Assembly: GCA_045657645.1 (NCBI GenBank)
Contig: JAZOTL010000023.1
Location: 1-20,468, forward strand
Length of the DNA: 20,468 bases
Origin: RGIG7300 sp045657645
GTDB taxonomy: Bacteria; Bacillota; Clostridia; Oscillospirales; CAG-272
Direction: 5' to 3'
Part shown: positions 1 to 7,759 of the stretch, in pieces
Layout of the letters: every line of letters starts with the position of its first letter
Numbering within the stretch: position 1 is the stretch's first letter
Notes under the pieces: generated by a model
The model's input: the letters and a program-made list of their open reading frames with translations, nothing else
Databases searched by the model: none
What the model was told of the DNA's origin: nothing
Translations under genes and position numbers: made by a program

Positions 1-1712
1 TTGCCGTACTGGCCGCTGAACTCGCCGCCGCCCATATCATGGTAGGTGATAGAGTAAAAACCTATATCCGCGGTCTTTATAACCTCGTGTCCGTCGGTAA
101 GCTTAACTGCAAAGGTATAGCTGCCTGCAGTTGTAATATTAAGCGCATAGTTGTTATTGCTTATAGCCTTTGAAATGGTAGATTTGCTTACTGTCTTTGC
201 ACTATCAGCTGCCTCTACCTCCGCAAAGGTACTATAGTTACCTACTGCATAGGTAATGGAGTCTATTTCACTTGCGTAATCAAAAACAGCCTTAACTCCG
301 TCAACGGTTACATTTATATCGCGGTTAAACTTAAAGGAATAAAGGTCAGCTGTATCGGCTTCAAAGGTAAGGGTAACGGTTTTACCTTCAAAATCAGAAA
401 CGCTGCCATTTGCAAACTCAACCTTTGCAGCGGTATCATCACCCTCAAGCCAGTCACTTGAAATGCTGTTGCCATCGGTATCGGTCATAGTAACGCGAAC
501 TCTACCGCTGTAGTTAAGCTCAAGCTCATCACCCTCAAAGGTGAATGCCTTGGTAACAAGTGTTCCCTCGCCTACAGCGCTATGGGAAGCAAAGCCATCA
601 AGACGAAGAGCGTAGCGGTAAAGATTTCTTACACCCTTTGAATTCTTTTCCTGCATAAAGAAGGAAAGCTCGTCGCCGGTTTCGATAAATCCTACACTGG
701 GATAGCAGTCACCATGGGAGCTGCTTTCATTAACAGAGGGTGTAAGGAATGCCTCTGTGGTTCTGGTCCACTTTTTAAGGTCACGACTGTGCATAAGTAT
801 AGCATCAGTAGTATATTCCCCTGTTCCTGTTCCAAAACGTGTGGGAAGACCTATATACATTCCGGGAGCTCTGTCATAAGGAGCTATGGCGTTGGTATAG
901 AGTGCAAAATCATTATCATCGGTATACTTAAGCGCTACAGGCTTGCTCCAGCTATAGCCGTCTGCACTTTCTGTATAGCGGATATCACGGATAATAGAAG
1001 AGGAATTTGCGGAAACATAGCTGGTGGCAAGATTGTAATTATCACCGTCGTGGAAGCCGCGTACAAAGGCTACGTATTTTTGGCGTGCGGTATCATAATA
1101 AACGGTATTGAGAGAGTCAAAATAACATCCGCCTGTTTGTGCCGCAGTTCCCAGTATCTTTCTTTCGTCGGGCCAGAAGGGGAAGCTTGTACCGTTATCG
1201 GTTGAATACTCAAAATAAAGTCCGTCACCCCACTGTCCGTATACGCCAGTTATCTTATCAGATTCTGCAACCTTGGGGTTTTCATCATAAAAAACGAAAA
1301 GGTTATCGGGATTTGCAGAGGTGCTGGACACTATATTAGAGGAAGAGGGGCGGGTCCAGGTAAGACCGTCTTCAGACTCTATGTAGCAGATAGTGCGCTT
1401 GTTTGCAGAGCTTGTTGCCTTATAGTACATACGGTATGTTCCGTCGGGCATATTAACAACGCTGAAGTATACGGCGCCGTTCGCCTCGTGGCTCTTATCA
1501 AACACCATAACCGATTCCATCTTTTCGGGAGTGGCTATAACACGGGTAGTGGTGGTTTGACTTTTGTTGATGATATAATCATCAAGGAACAACTGTCTGT
1601 TGGTGCCTATAACCCTAACAGTTGCAGCGGATACACTGACACCCAAAAGCATAGAGGGAACTATAGCAGCAACACAAAGCACTACAGCAATTAATCTTTT
1701 AAAAGTTTTCAT
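1..1712 (-). CDS. Secreted beta-propeller glycosidase-like protein, 3' end cut by the window edge
   Basis: The reading frame runs 570 codons from an ATG at 1712 to the window edge without a stop, so the C-terminus is missing. GGAGG lies a few bases upstream of the ATG. Residues 1-29 form a Sec signal peptide (basic MKTFKR start, hydrophobic core, VSA-type cleavage site near A29), so the product is exported. The mature protein opens with RQLFLDDYIINK, the entry motif of a family of five-bladed propeller proteins related to GH32/GH43/sialidase-like enzymes. Aromatic/Asp-rich repeats such as ESEDGLTW, ESADGYSW and HSRDLKKW follow to about residue 380. A beta-sandwich (about 380-460, containing GRVRVTMTDTDG and ending ADLYSFKF) is the usual partner of this propeller. 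A further Ig-like stretch follows (about 462-565). Family placement is by recognition of these motifs; the substrate is unknown. A role in releasing host or plant glycans is inference. Confidence 0.75.
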   Translation of the reverse strand, partial: MKTFKRLIAVVLCVAAIVPSMLLGVSVSAATVRVIGTNRQLFLDDYIINKSQTTTTRVIATPEKMESVMVFDKSHEANGAVYFSVVNMPDGTYRMYYKATSSANKRTICYIESEDGLTWTRPSSSNIVSSTSANPDNLFVFYDENPKVAESDKITGVYGQWGDGLYFEYSTDNGTSFPFWPDERKILGTAAQTGGCYFDSLNTVYYDTARQKYVAFVRGFHDGDNYNLATSYVSANSSSIIRDIRYTESADGYSWSKPVALKYTDDNDFALYTNAIAPYDRAPGMYIGLPTRFGTGTGEYTTDAILMHSRDLKKWTRTTEAFLTPSVNESSSHGDCYPSVGFIETGDELSFFMQEKNSKGVRNLYRYALRLDGFASHSAVGEGTLVTKAFTFEGDELELNYSGRVRVTMTDTDGNSISSDWLEGDDTAAKVEFANGSVSDFEGKTVTLTFEADTADLYSFKFNRDINVTVDGVKAVFDYASEIDSITYAVGNYSTFAEVEAADSAKTVSKSTISKAISNNNYALNITTAGSYTFAVKLTDGHEVIKTADIGFYSITYHDMGGGEFSGQYG

Positions 1713-1813
1713 CTTTCCTCCAAATCACATAAAAATACAGCCTTGTAGCATTCTTTACCCAAAGCTGTGAAAATAAGTCGACTGTATATGTTAAAATTTC
1801 CACATACATCTTT

Positions 1814-1842
1814 ATTGTAACATTAACAAATTGATTTGTCAA
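1814..1842 (-). promoter_or_regulatory. Sigma-A-type promoter of the propeller gene
   Basis: On the minus strand, TTGACA (1842-1837) and TACAAT (1819-1814) are separated by exactly 17 bp. They predict a leader of about 95 nt before the ATG at 1712. No operator-like repeat is obvious in the leader. Confidence 0.8.
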
Positions 1843-1860
1843 CATAGAAAATCTAAAATG

Positions 1861-1887
1861 AAAAAGCCTGCAAAAAGCAGGCTTTTT
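1861..1887 (-). terminator. Intrinsic terminator of the hrcA-prmA operon
   Basis: A GCCTGC/GCAGGC stem is flanked by A5 and T5 runs and starts four bases after the prmA stop. It reads as a hairpin plus U-tract on the minus strand. The symmetric flanks would also let it act on plus-strand transcripts. Confidence 0.9.
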
Positions 1888-1890
1888 AAC

Positions 1891-2805
1891 TTATCTAACT
1901 CTCACAAAGAGTATTCCCTTCCAACCGTTATCCGAAATGATATCAGAGATACCAAAGCCGTTTTCCTCAAGGCACTTTATAACCTCAGGTGCGCGCTCGT
2001 CTATAACGCCGGAAACGGCAAGCACCGAACCGAATTTGGTTACTCTTGAAAGGTCGGGCGCCATACGGATGATAATATCAGATACTATGTTAGCGCTGAT
2101 AAAATCATAAGGGGCGCTATCTACGTCACGGAGAAGATCAGATACACCGAATGTTATATCAACGCCGTTCTTCTCTGCATTTTCCTTTGCCACCCTTACC
2201 GCAATGGGGTCTATATCATAGGCAAAAACCTCTTTTGCGCCAAGCATAACCTCACAGATAGCGAGTATACCACTACCCGTGCCCACGTCAAGCACGCGGC
2301 TGCCGGGCTTCATATACTTTTCTATAAGCTCTGCACAAAGGCGGGTAGTTTCGTGTGTTCCCGAGCCGAAAGCAAGACCGGGGTCCATTTTTACAACTAT
2401 CTCACCCTCAGCAGGAGTATATTCCTCCCACATAGGCACTATTTTAATTCTTTCGCCTATCTTAAGGGGCTTATAATACTTTTTCCAATTATTTTCCCAG
2501 TCCTCATCGCCAACGCCGATAAGTTCTATCTTGCAATCAAGACCCTCGGTTGCAAATCTTTCACGCAAAAAGAGCAGGTAATCATTGTAATTATGCTTTT
2601 CATCCACATACATACTTACCTTTGCGTGGGTCTTATCTGCCTTAAGTATGCTTTCGTCAATAAGGTCACCGTATACGGTATTAAGACCGCTTGCAATATC
2701 GCTGTAATCCTCTATCATAAGGCGGTTGTCAAGCATACTCATAACCGCAGTTACACGGTCGAGTATCTCAATTCTACAGGTGACTTTTATCTGTGTCCAG
2801 TTCAT
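1891..2805 (-). CDS. prmA: Ribosomal protein L11 methyltransferase
   Basis: This 304-residue protein has the size and layout of PrmA: a small N-terminal L11-recognition domain, then a Rossmann SAM-dependent methyltransferase domain from about residue 115. Seen directly are the PrmA signature FGSGTHETT (146-154), SAM motif I VLDVGTGSGI (171-180), the acidic DID (197-199) that would bind the ribose, and ANIVSD (238-243) in the motif IV position. Known family role: N-methylation of ribosomal protein L11. The ATG at 2805 is preceded by AAGGAGA, and only nine bases separate it from the dnaJ stop. It is therefore the last gene of the heat-shock operon, as in many Bacillota. The terminator follows directly. 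Confidence 0.95.
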   Translation of the reverse strand: MNWTQIKVTCRIEILDRVTAVMSMLDNRLMIEDYSDIASGLNTVYGDLIDESILKADKTHAKVSMYVDEKHNYNDYLLFLRERFATEGLDCKIELIGVGDEDWENNWKKYYKPLKIGERIKIVPMWEEYTPAEGEIVVKMDPGLAFGSGTHETTRLCAELIEKYMKPGSRVLDVGTGSGILAICEVMLGAKEVFAYDIDPIAVRVAKENAEKNGVDITFGVSDLLRDVDSAPYDFISANIVSDIIIRMAPDLSRVTKFGSVLAVSGVIDERAPEVIKCLEENGFGISDIISDNGWKGILFVRVR

Positions 2806-2814
2806 TGCCTCTCC

Positions 2815-3954
2815 TTACTTTTTGAATTTGTCAAAAAACTTCTTCTTTTTCTGGTAGTGCTTTTCTCCGCAGGCATCTGCAAAGGACTTAAGTATATCCT
2901 TTTGCTTGGAATCAAGGTTACGGGGAACCTCAACGTTTACCGCAAATTCAAGATCTCCCTTATATTTGGGATTATTAACGGAACATATACCCTTACCTCT
3001 TATACGGAATACAGTACCGCTTTGCGTTCCCTCAGGAATTTTAAACTTTTCATCCCCTTCAAGGGTAGGAATGTTTATCTCCGCACCCAAAGCCGCTTCG
3101 GTAAATGTAATAGGCACATCACAATAGAGGTCGTTTCCGCGGCGGGTAAACACGTGATGAGGGCGAACACTTACAAAAATTATAAGATCGCCTGTGCCAC
3201 CGCCGTTACGTCCGTCGTCACCAAGTCCGCGCAGGGATATTCTTTGCCCATCGGCAATACCTGCAGGAATGGATACCTCTATCTTCTTTCTTAACTTAAC
3301 GTATCCCGTACCGCGGCACTCACCGCAAGGATTTTTTATTATCTTACCTGTGCCCCTACATTCATCGCAGGCACGGGTAGACTGCATCATACCTAATGGT
3401 GTGCGCTGTGTAACCTTAATTTGTCCGCTGCCGTGGCATTTTGAACAGGTTTCTGCATTTGTGCCCTTTGCAGCGCCGGTACCGGAGCACTCGGAGCAAC
3501 GCTCTATCTTACTGTAGGATATCTCCTTTTTACAGCCAAAGGCCGCTTCTTCAAAGGAGATAAACACCTGTGCGCTTACGTCATCACCGCGCATTGGTGC
3601 ATTACGTCTTGAGCTTGAGGAGCCACCGCCGAAAAAGCTGCCGAAAATATCACCGATATCCCCAAAGTCAAAGCCGCCAAAGCCGCCGCCGAAGCCACCA
3701 AAGCCGCCGCCTGCACCCATATTTGGGTCAACACCTGCGTGACCGTACTGGTCGTACATAGACTTCTTTTCTGCATCCGAAAGAATTGAATAGGCTTCGT
3801 TTACCTCTTTAAAATTCTTTTCGGCATCAGCATCCCCGGGATGAAGGTCGGGGTGATATTTTTTCGCCATGGAGCGATAGGCCTTTTTTATTTCCTGCTC
3901 GCTTGCGCCCTTGGAAATACCCAAGACCTCATAGTAATCTCTTTTTTCTGCCAT
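2815..3954 (-). CDS. dnaJ: Chaperone protein DnaJ (Hsp40)
   Basis: This full-length type I DnaJ has 379 residues. It contains a J domain (about 5-70) with the HPD tripeptide at 34-36 that stimulates DnaK ATPase, and a Gly/Phe-rich linker (about 77-112). Four CxxCxGxG zinc repeats follow (CSECSGTG 153, CSKCHGSG 170, CDECRGTG 196, CGECRGTG 210), then the C-terminal substrate-binding domains. It acts in the cytoplasm with DnaK and GrpE in protein folding and disaggregation. It lies 61 bp downstream of dnaK on the same transcript. The start is fixed by the conserved MAEKRDYYEVLG N-terminus, but only a weak ACGG precedes it. A strong stem-loop sits just upstream, so DnaJ output may be set by RNA structure or by coupling. 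Confidence 0.98.
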   Translation of the reverse strand: MAEKRDYYEVLGISKGASEQEIKKAYRSMAKKYHPDLHPGDADAEKNFKEVNEAYSILSDAEKKSMYDQYGHAGVDPNMGAGGGFGGFGGGFGGFDFGDIGDIFGSFFGGGSSSSRRNAPMRGDDVSAQVFISFEEAAFGCKKEISYSKIERCSECSGTGAAKGTNAETCSKCHGSGQIKVTQRTPLGMMQSTRACDECRGTGKIIKNPCGECRGTGYVKLRKKIEVSIPAGIADGQRISLRGLGDDGRNGGGTGDLIIFVSVRPHHVFTRRGNDLYCDVPITFTEAALGAEINIPTLEGDEKFKIPEGTQSGTVFRIRGKGICSVNNPKYKGDLEFAVNVEVPRNLDSKQKDILKSFADACGEKHYQKKKKFFDKFKK

Positions 3955-3970
3955 CGTTATAACCGTTTTA

Positions 3971-4000
3971 ATGGGGCTGCCCTATTACGGGCAGTCCCAT
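3971..4000 (-). promoter_or_regulatory. Intercistronic stem-loop between dnaK and dnaJ
   Basis: A 12-base stem with one internal mismatch (arms ATGGGACTGCCC and GGGCAGCCCCAT on the minus strand) encloses a 6-base loop. No U-tract follows, so it is unlikely to be a simple terminator. It is better read as a processing, stability or translation-control hairpin. It ends 16 bases before the dnaJ start codon. Confidence 0.65.
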
Positions 4001-4015
4001 TATACCTTTTAGCTA

Positions 4016-5857
4016 TTATTTATTGTCGCCGGTCTTATCTTCGTAATCGGCATTGTAGTAGGTGCCGTCATCAGCGCCACCCTGTGCTGCGCCAAAACCG
4101 GAGGGATCTGCCTGACCCTGTGCTCCGCTCTGTGCGTAAAGCTTTTCAGAAAGCTTGTAGAACGCCTGCTCAAGAGCTTCAGTATCAGCCTTTATTGCCT
4201 CGTAGTTATCGGTCTTTACGGTTTCCTTAAGCTTTTCAAGAGCGCTCTGTACGGGAGCCTTATCCTCTTCGGTAACCTTATCGCCTATCTCGTTTAAGGT
4301 CTTTTCGCTCTGGAACACCATGCTCTCTGCACGGTTCTTTGTTTCCACGTTATCCTTGAGCTTCTTATCCTCTTCAGCAAACTTTTCAGCTTCCTTTACG
4401 GCACGGTCGATATCTTCCTGTGACATATTTGTAGAGGATGTGATGGTAATGTGCTGTTCCTTACCTGTGCCCGTATCCTGTGCGGTAACGTTTACGATAC
4501 CGTTAGCATCGATATCAAAGGTAACTTCGATCTGGGGTACGCCTCTGGGTGCGGGAGTGATGCCGTCAAGGGTAAACTGACCGAGAGTGGTGTTACCGCT
4601 TGCCATTTCACGCTCACCCTGAAGAACGTGTATCTGTACAGAGGTCTGACCGTCTGCCGCAGTAGAATAAATCTGGCTCTTCTTTGTAGGAATAGTAGTG
4701 TTACGCTCGATTATCTTGTTGAATACTCCGCCGAGGGTTTCAATACCAAGAGAAAGGGGAGTAACGTCGAGAAGGAGAAGGTCCTTTACGTCACCACCGA
4801 GAACGCCTGCCTGTACTGCCGCACCTATAGCAACACATTCGTCGGGGTTGATACCCTTGAAGGGATCCTTGCCTATAAAGTTCTTAACAGCTTCCTGTAC
4901 TGCAGGAATACGGCTGGAACCACCAACAAGCAGAACCTTATCTACCTGAGATGCGCTAAGACCTGCATCGGAAAGAACGCGTCTTGTAGGAGCCATAGTA
5001 GCTTCAACAAGATCTGCAGTAAGCTCGTTGAACTTTGCACGTGTAAGTGTTGCATCAAAGTGCTTAGGTCCTGTAGCATCCGCTGTAATAAAGGGAAGGT
5101 TGATATTTGTGGATGCAACGCCGGAAAGCTCGATCTTTGCCTTTTCTGCTGCTTCCTTAAGTCTCTGATGAGCCATCTTATCGTTACGGAGGTCAATGCC
5201 GTTTTCAGCCTTGAAGGTTTCTGCTATCCAATCGATAACGCGCTTATCAAAGTCATCACCGCCAAGACGGTTGTTACCTGCTGTTGCAAGAACCTCAAAT
5301 ACGCCTTCGCTGATTTCAAGAAGGGATACGTCAAATGTACCGCCACCAAGATCAAATATAAGAATTCTCTGGTCCTGTTCCTTATCCATACCGTAAGCAA
5401 GAGCTGCGGCTGTAGGCTCGTTGATTATACGAAGAACCTCAAGACCTGCGATCTTACCTGCATCCTTTGTTGCCTGGCGCTGTGCGTCAGAGAAGTATGC
5501 AGGAACGGTGATAACAGCCTGTGAAACAGGGCTGCCAAGATATGCTTCTGCATCAGCCTTAAGCTTCTGCAGGATCATTGCGGAAATTTCCTGGGGAGTA
5601 TAGTTCTTATCGTCGATAGCTACCTTATAGTTGGTACCCATTTCGCGCTTAATACTCATAATGGTCTTGTCGGGGTTGGTTATAGCCTGGCGCTTAGCAA
5701 CCTGACCTACCATTCTTTCGTTATCCTTTGTGAATGCCACAACGGAAGGTGTGGTTCTTGCTCCTTCGGGATTAGGGATAACTATGGGCTCACCGCCCTC
5801 GTATACTGCAACGCAAGAGTTTGTTGTTCCAAGGTCAATACCTATTATCTTTGCCAT
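4016..5857 (-). CDS. dnaK: Chaperone protein DnaK (Hsp70)
   Basis: This is a complete 613-residue Hsp70. The N-terminal actin-like ATPase domain shows the phosphate-1 motif GIDLGTTNSC (from residue 6), the IINEPTAAALAYG and IFDLGGGTFDVS signatures and LLVGGSSRIP. The interdomain linker DLLLLDVTPLSLGIET leads to the beta-sandwich substrate domain. An alpha-helical lid and a Gly/Gln/Ala-rich tail follow, as usual for bacterial DnaK. It binds exposed hydrophobic segments, cycling with DnaJ and GrpE. The ATG is preceded by AGGAGG at good spacing. It lies 50 bp after grpE; no separate CIRCE or strong promoter was seen in that gap, so expression should come from the hrcA promoter. Confidence 0.99.
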   Translation of the reverse strand: MAKIIGIDLGTTNSCVAVYEGGEPIVIPNPEGARTTPSVVAFTKDNERMVGQVAKRQAITNPDKTIMSIKREMGTNYKVAIDDKNYTPQEISAMILQKLKADAEAYLGSPVSQAVITVPAYFSDAQRQATKDAGKIAGLEVLRIINEPTAAALAYGMDKEQDQRILIFDLGGGTFDVSLLEISEGVFEVLATAGNNRLGGDDFDKRVIDWIAETFKAENGIDLRNDKMAHQRLKEAAEKAKIELSGVASTNINLPFITADATGPKHFDATLTRAKFNELTADLVEATMAPTRRVLSDAGLSASQVDKVLLVGGSSRIPAVQEAVKNFIGKDPFKGINPDECVAIGAAVQAGVLGGDVKDLLLLDVTPLSLGIETLGGVFNKIIERNTTIPTKKSQIYSTAADGQTSVQIHVLQGEREMASGNTTLGQFTLDGITPAPRGVPQIEVTFDIDANGIVNVTAQDTGTGKEQHITITSSTNMSQEDIDRAVKEAEKFAEEDKKLKDNVETKNRAESMVFQSEKTLNEIGDKVTEEDKAPVQSALEKLKETVKTDNYEAIKADTEALEQAFYKLSEKLYAQSGAQGQADPSGFGAAQGGADDGTYYNADYEDKTGDNK

Positions 5858-5895
5858 TTTTTATTTCCTCCTAAAATTGGTTGATTTTTATTTAA

Positions 5896-5909
5896 AAGCG
5901 TTTCCGCTT
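5896..5909 (-). promoter_or_regulatory. Small GAAA-tetraloop hairpin between grpE and dnaK
   Basis: On the minus strand AAGCG-GAAA-CGCTT forms a 5-bp stem with a GNRA loop that overlaps the grpE stop codon. It is followed by a short AT-rich run. This could be an RNA-processing or 3'-end-protecting element; function is inferred only from position and shape. Confidence 0.4.
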
Positions 5910-6456
5910 AGTTTGCTACCTTTACCATTGCGTATCTTATTACGCGCTCACCTCTGATGTATCCCTTCTGGAATACCTCGGATATCTGGTTTTCACCAAA
6001 CTCCTCGTTCTCCTCGTGCATTACCGCATTGTGGAGATTGGGGTCAAAGGCTGTTCCGGGTGCGGATTCTATTTCTGTTACACCCAGCTTTTCAAGTGCG
6101 GTCTTGAACTGTGTAAGGGTAAGCTCAAGGCCTTCGGACACCTTATCGTTATCCTTAAAAGCTGTTGCTCTTTCAAGATTATCTATGATAGGAAGTATCT
6201 CCTTCAGGGCATCGGCGTAAGCATCAGCATAAGAGTTTTCCTTTTCCTTTTGACTGCGGCGTCTGAAGTTATCATACTCTGCTGCAAGGCGAAGATATTT
6301 ATCATTTGCCTCTGCCTTTTCAGCCTCAAGCTTTTCTATCTCTTTTTTAAGCTTACTGTCCTTTTTGCATTTTTTCTTTTCAGGCTCGCAATTTTCTTCT
6401 TCGGGAGTCTGTACCTGTTCTTCAACTACTTCTTCCTTTATTTCTTCCATACTCAT
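5908..6456 (-). CDS. grpE: Nucleotide exchange factor GrpE
   Basis: This 182-residue protein has a highly acidic, charged N-terminal third (EEIKEEVVEEQVQ, EKKKCKKDSK). A long coiled coil follows (about 35-70, with KLEAEKAEANDKYLRLAAEYDNFRRR-type heptads), then the C-terminal beta domain ending YIRGERVIRYAMVKVAN, a hallmark of GrpE. It releases ADP from DnaK and completes the DnaK/DnaJ cycle. The start ATG overlaps the hrcA stop as TAATG, with GAGGA just upstream in the hrcA coding region, so translational coupling is likely. A second in-frame ATG two codons later is a less well spaced alternative. Confidence 0.96.
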   Translation of the reverse strand: MSMEEIKEEVVEEQVQTPEEENCEPEKKKCKKDSKLKKEIEKLEAEKAEANDKYLRLAAEYDNFRRRSQKEKENSYADAYADALKEILPIIDNLERATAFKDNDKVSEGLELTLTQFKTALEKLGVTEIESAPGTAFDPNLHNAVMHEENEEFGENQISEVFQKGYIRGERVIRYAMVKVAN

Positions 6457-7529
6457 TACTTATCCTCACTTTCGTTGCCGGGGAGAAGATTTTCACCCTC
6501 CAGCATATTCTGTATATTATTTTTGAGGTAATCCATCATTGTTACCACCTTTGAATAATCCATACGGCGGGGACCGATAATTCCTATACCGCCCACCACC
6601 TTACCGTCACGGGTTATGGTGCTGAATATAAGGGTGGAATCATTCATTACCTCAACGGAATTTTCAGAACCTATATATATATTTATATCATCCTTTTTGG
6701 AATGAGATACTATATCAAGGAATTCATCCTTCTTTTCAATGGTACCAAGCAGTCTGCGCAGTTTTTCGGTATCACTGTATTCGGGATATTGCAATAAGCG
6801 GTTTAAACCTGCAAATTTAACGTCCCTATCACCCTGCTCGTTTACCGTTTCATAAACCGATTTAACGATGGGATTAATAAGCACCACCGCTTCTTCGTCA
6901 ACCTCTCGCTCCATTTCGGAAATACGGGCAAGGGTAACGTCGTTCATATCCACACCGCCCAGATACTTATTAAGCACCTGTTCAAGGCGTTCAAGGGCTT
7001 CGTATGAAACGTCAAGGGAGTGATTTATAACCTTTGTTTTAACGTTTTCTCTTCCCGTCATCATTACAAGCAAAAATCTGCTTGAATCCATAGGAACCAC
7101 CTTAAACTGATTGATAACCGAAGCAGAATTACCTTTGAATGCAAGAGCCGTGTAGTTGGTTACATCCCCCATAAGTGCGGCGGCACTTTCCAGAATTTCA
7201 TCAAGCTTTTTCATTTTAGACTTAGTAAGCCGATTAAGCTCGGAAAGCTCGTTTATGGTCATCTCATAATTACGCATAAGAGAATCCACGTAAAATCTGT
7301 AGCCGTATTCACTTGGCACTCTGCCTGCAGAGGTGTGAGGCTGTTCCAACAAGCCCATTTCTTCAAGCTCCGCCATTTCGTTTCTTATAGTAGCCGAAGA
7401 TATGCTTATGGGAAGATTGGAGGTAAGATATTTAGAGCCAACAGGCTCACCGCCCTTGATATGGGCATCGATTATAGCTTTTAATATCAGCTTTTTACGA
7501 TCGCTGAGCTGTCCAAAGTCAAAACTCAT
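6456..7529 (-). CDS. hrcA: Heat-inducible transcription repressor HrcA
   Basis: The repressor of class I heat-shock genes binds CIRCE DNA. An N-terminal winged-helix region (SDRKKLILKAIIDAH to about residue 75, with SATIRNEMAELEEMGLLEQPHTSAGRVPS) precedes a GAF-like dimerisation region that ends GIGIIGPRRMDYSKVV, a strongly conserved HrcA segment. The start is placed at the ATG at 7529 (357 residues, MSFDFGQL), because AGGAGG lies 6 bases upstream. A longer in-frame start at 7565 would lie inside the CIRCE element and lacks a ribosome binding site. It heads the operon and so regulates itself and grpE-dnaK-dnaJ-prmA. Confidence 0.96.
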   Translation of the reverse strand: MSFDFGQLSDRKKLILKAIIDAHIKGGEPVGSKYLTSNLPISISSATIRNEMAELEEMGLLEQPHTSAGRVPSEYGYRFYVDSLMRNYEMTINELSELNRLTKSKMKKLDEILESAAALMGDVTNYTALAFKGNSASVINQFKVVPMDSSRFLLVMMTGRENVKTKVINHSLDVSYEALERLEQVLNKYLGGVDMNDVTLARISEMEREVDEEAVVLINPIVKSVYETVNEQGDRDVKFAGLNRLLQYPEYSDTEKLRRLLGTIEKKDEFLDIVSHSKKDDINIYIGSENSVEVMNDSTLIFSTITRDGKVVGGIGIIGPRRMDYSKVVTMMDYLKNNIQNMLEGENLLPGNESEDK

Positions 7530-7545
7530 ACCCTTCCTCCTATCT

Positions 7546-7572
7546 TTAGCACTCAAATCGTTCAAGTGCTAA
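7546..7572 (-). promoter_or_regulatory. CIRCE operator (HrcA binding site)
   Basis: TTAGCACTC, nine bases, then AAGTGCTAA: a 9-9-9 inverted repeat with one mismatch to the CIRCE consensus TTAGCACTC-N9-GAGTGCTAA. It lies immediately downstream of the predicted transcription start and upstream of the hrcA ribosome binding site. HrcA bound there would block initiation, and the repeat is also part of the mRNA leader. Confidence 0.97.
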
Positions 7573-7582
7573 TCTTGATATT

Positions 7583-7611
7583 AATTTACCATTATTCTCC
7601 CCTTATGTCAA
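7583..7611 (-). promoter_or_regulatory. Promoter of the hrcA-grpE-dnaK-dnaJ-prmA operon
   Basis: On the minus strand, TTGACA (7611-7606) and TAAATT (7588-7583) are separated by 17 bp. The start point would be near 7576, directly before CIRCE, the usual arrangement for HrcA-controlled sigma-A promoters. Confidence 0.85.
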
Positions 7612-7674
7612 GAGAAAACACCCTTAATTATTGTTAATTATTTGTTAAGTGGCACCTGCGAGTGCTAAAGCCAT

Positions 7675-7696
7675 AAAAAAGCGGCGAATCTCCGCT
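7675..7696 (-). terminator. Second terminator downstream of murC
   Basis: On the minus strand, AGCGG, a 7-base loop and CCGCT are followed by six T. It lies about 65 bases beyond the murC terminator and isolates the hrcA promoter from upstream transcription. It may be a back-up terminator, or the end of a short transcript from the 7697-7759 stretch. Confidence 0.65.
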
Positions 7697-7701
7697 AATA
7701 T

Positions 7702-7747
7702 AATCGTGCTTTTACCTGAATTTCAACTATTTCTACAGTGCACGATT
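7702..7747 (-). other. Structured 46-nt stretch between two terminators
   Basis: A perfect 8-bp inverted repeat (AATCGTGC 7702-7709 / GCACGATT 7740-7747) encloses 30 bases. An alternative pairing CTGAA (7716-7720) / TTCAG (7746-7750) overlaps one arm, so two exclusive folds are possible. It sits between the two minus-strand terminators. No open frame or convincing promoter for it was found; an RNA role is only a possibility. Confidence 0.3.
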
Positions 7748-7759
7748 CAGAAAAATTTC

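Noticed and set aside
1..1712. Calling the propeller protein a sialidase on the strength of nanA in the window
   Set aside because: The two genes are about 17 kb apart, and I saw no clear sialidase Arg triad or FRIP motif. The Asp-box-like repeats alone do not define the substrate.
2353..3294. Plus-strand open frame across prmA and dnaJ
   Set aside because: It spans two real genes on the other strand, resembles no family and has no start signals.
4451..5524. Long plus-strand open frame opposite dnaK
   Set aside because: It is antisense to an undoubted dnaK, is rich in Cys/Ser in an unnatural mix, and has no ribosome binding site. Long antisense frames over dnaK are a common codon-bias artefact.
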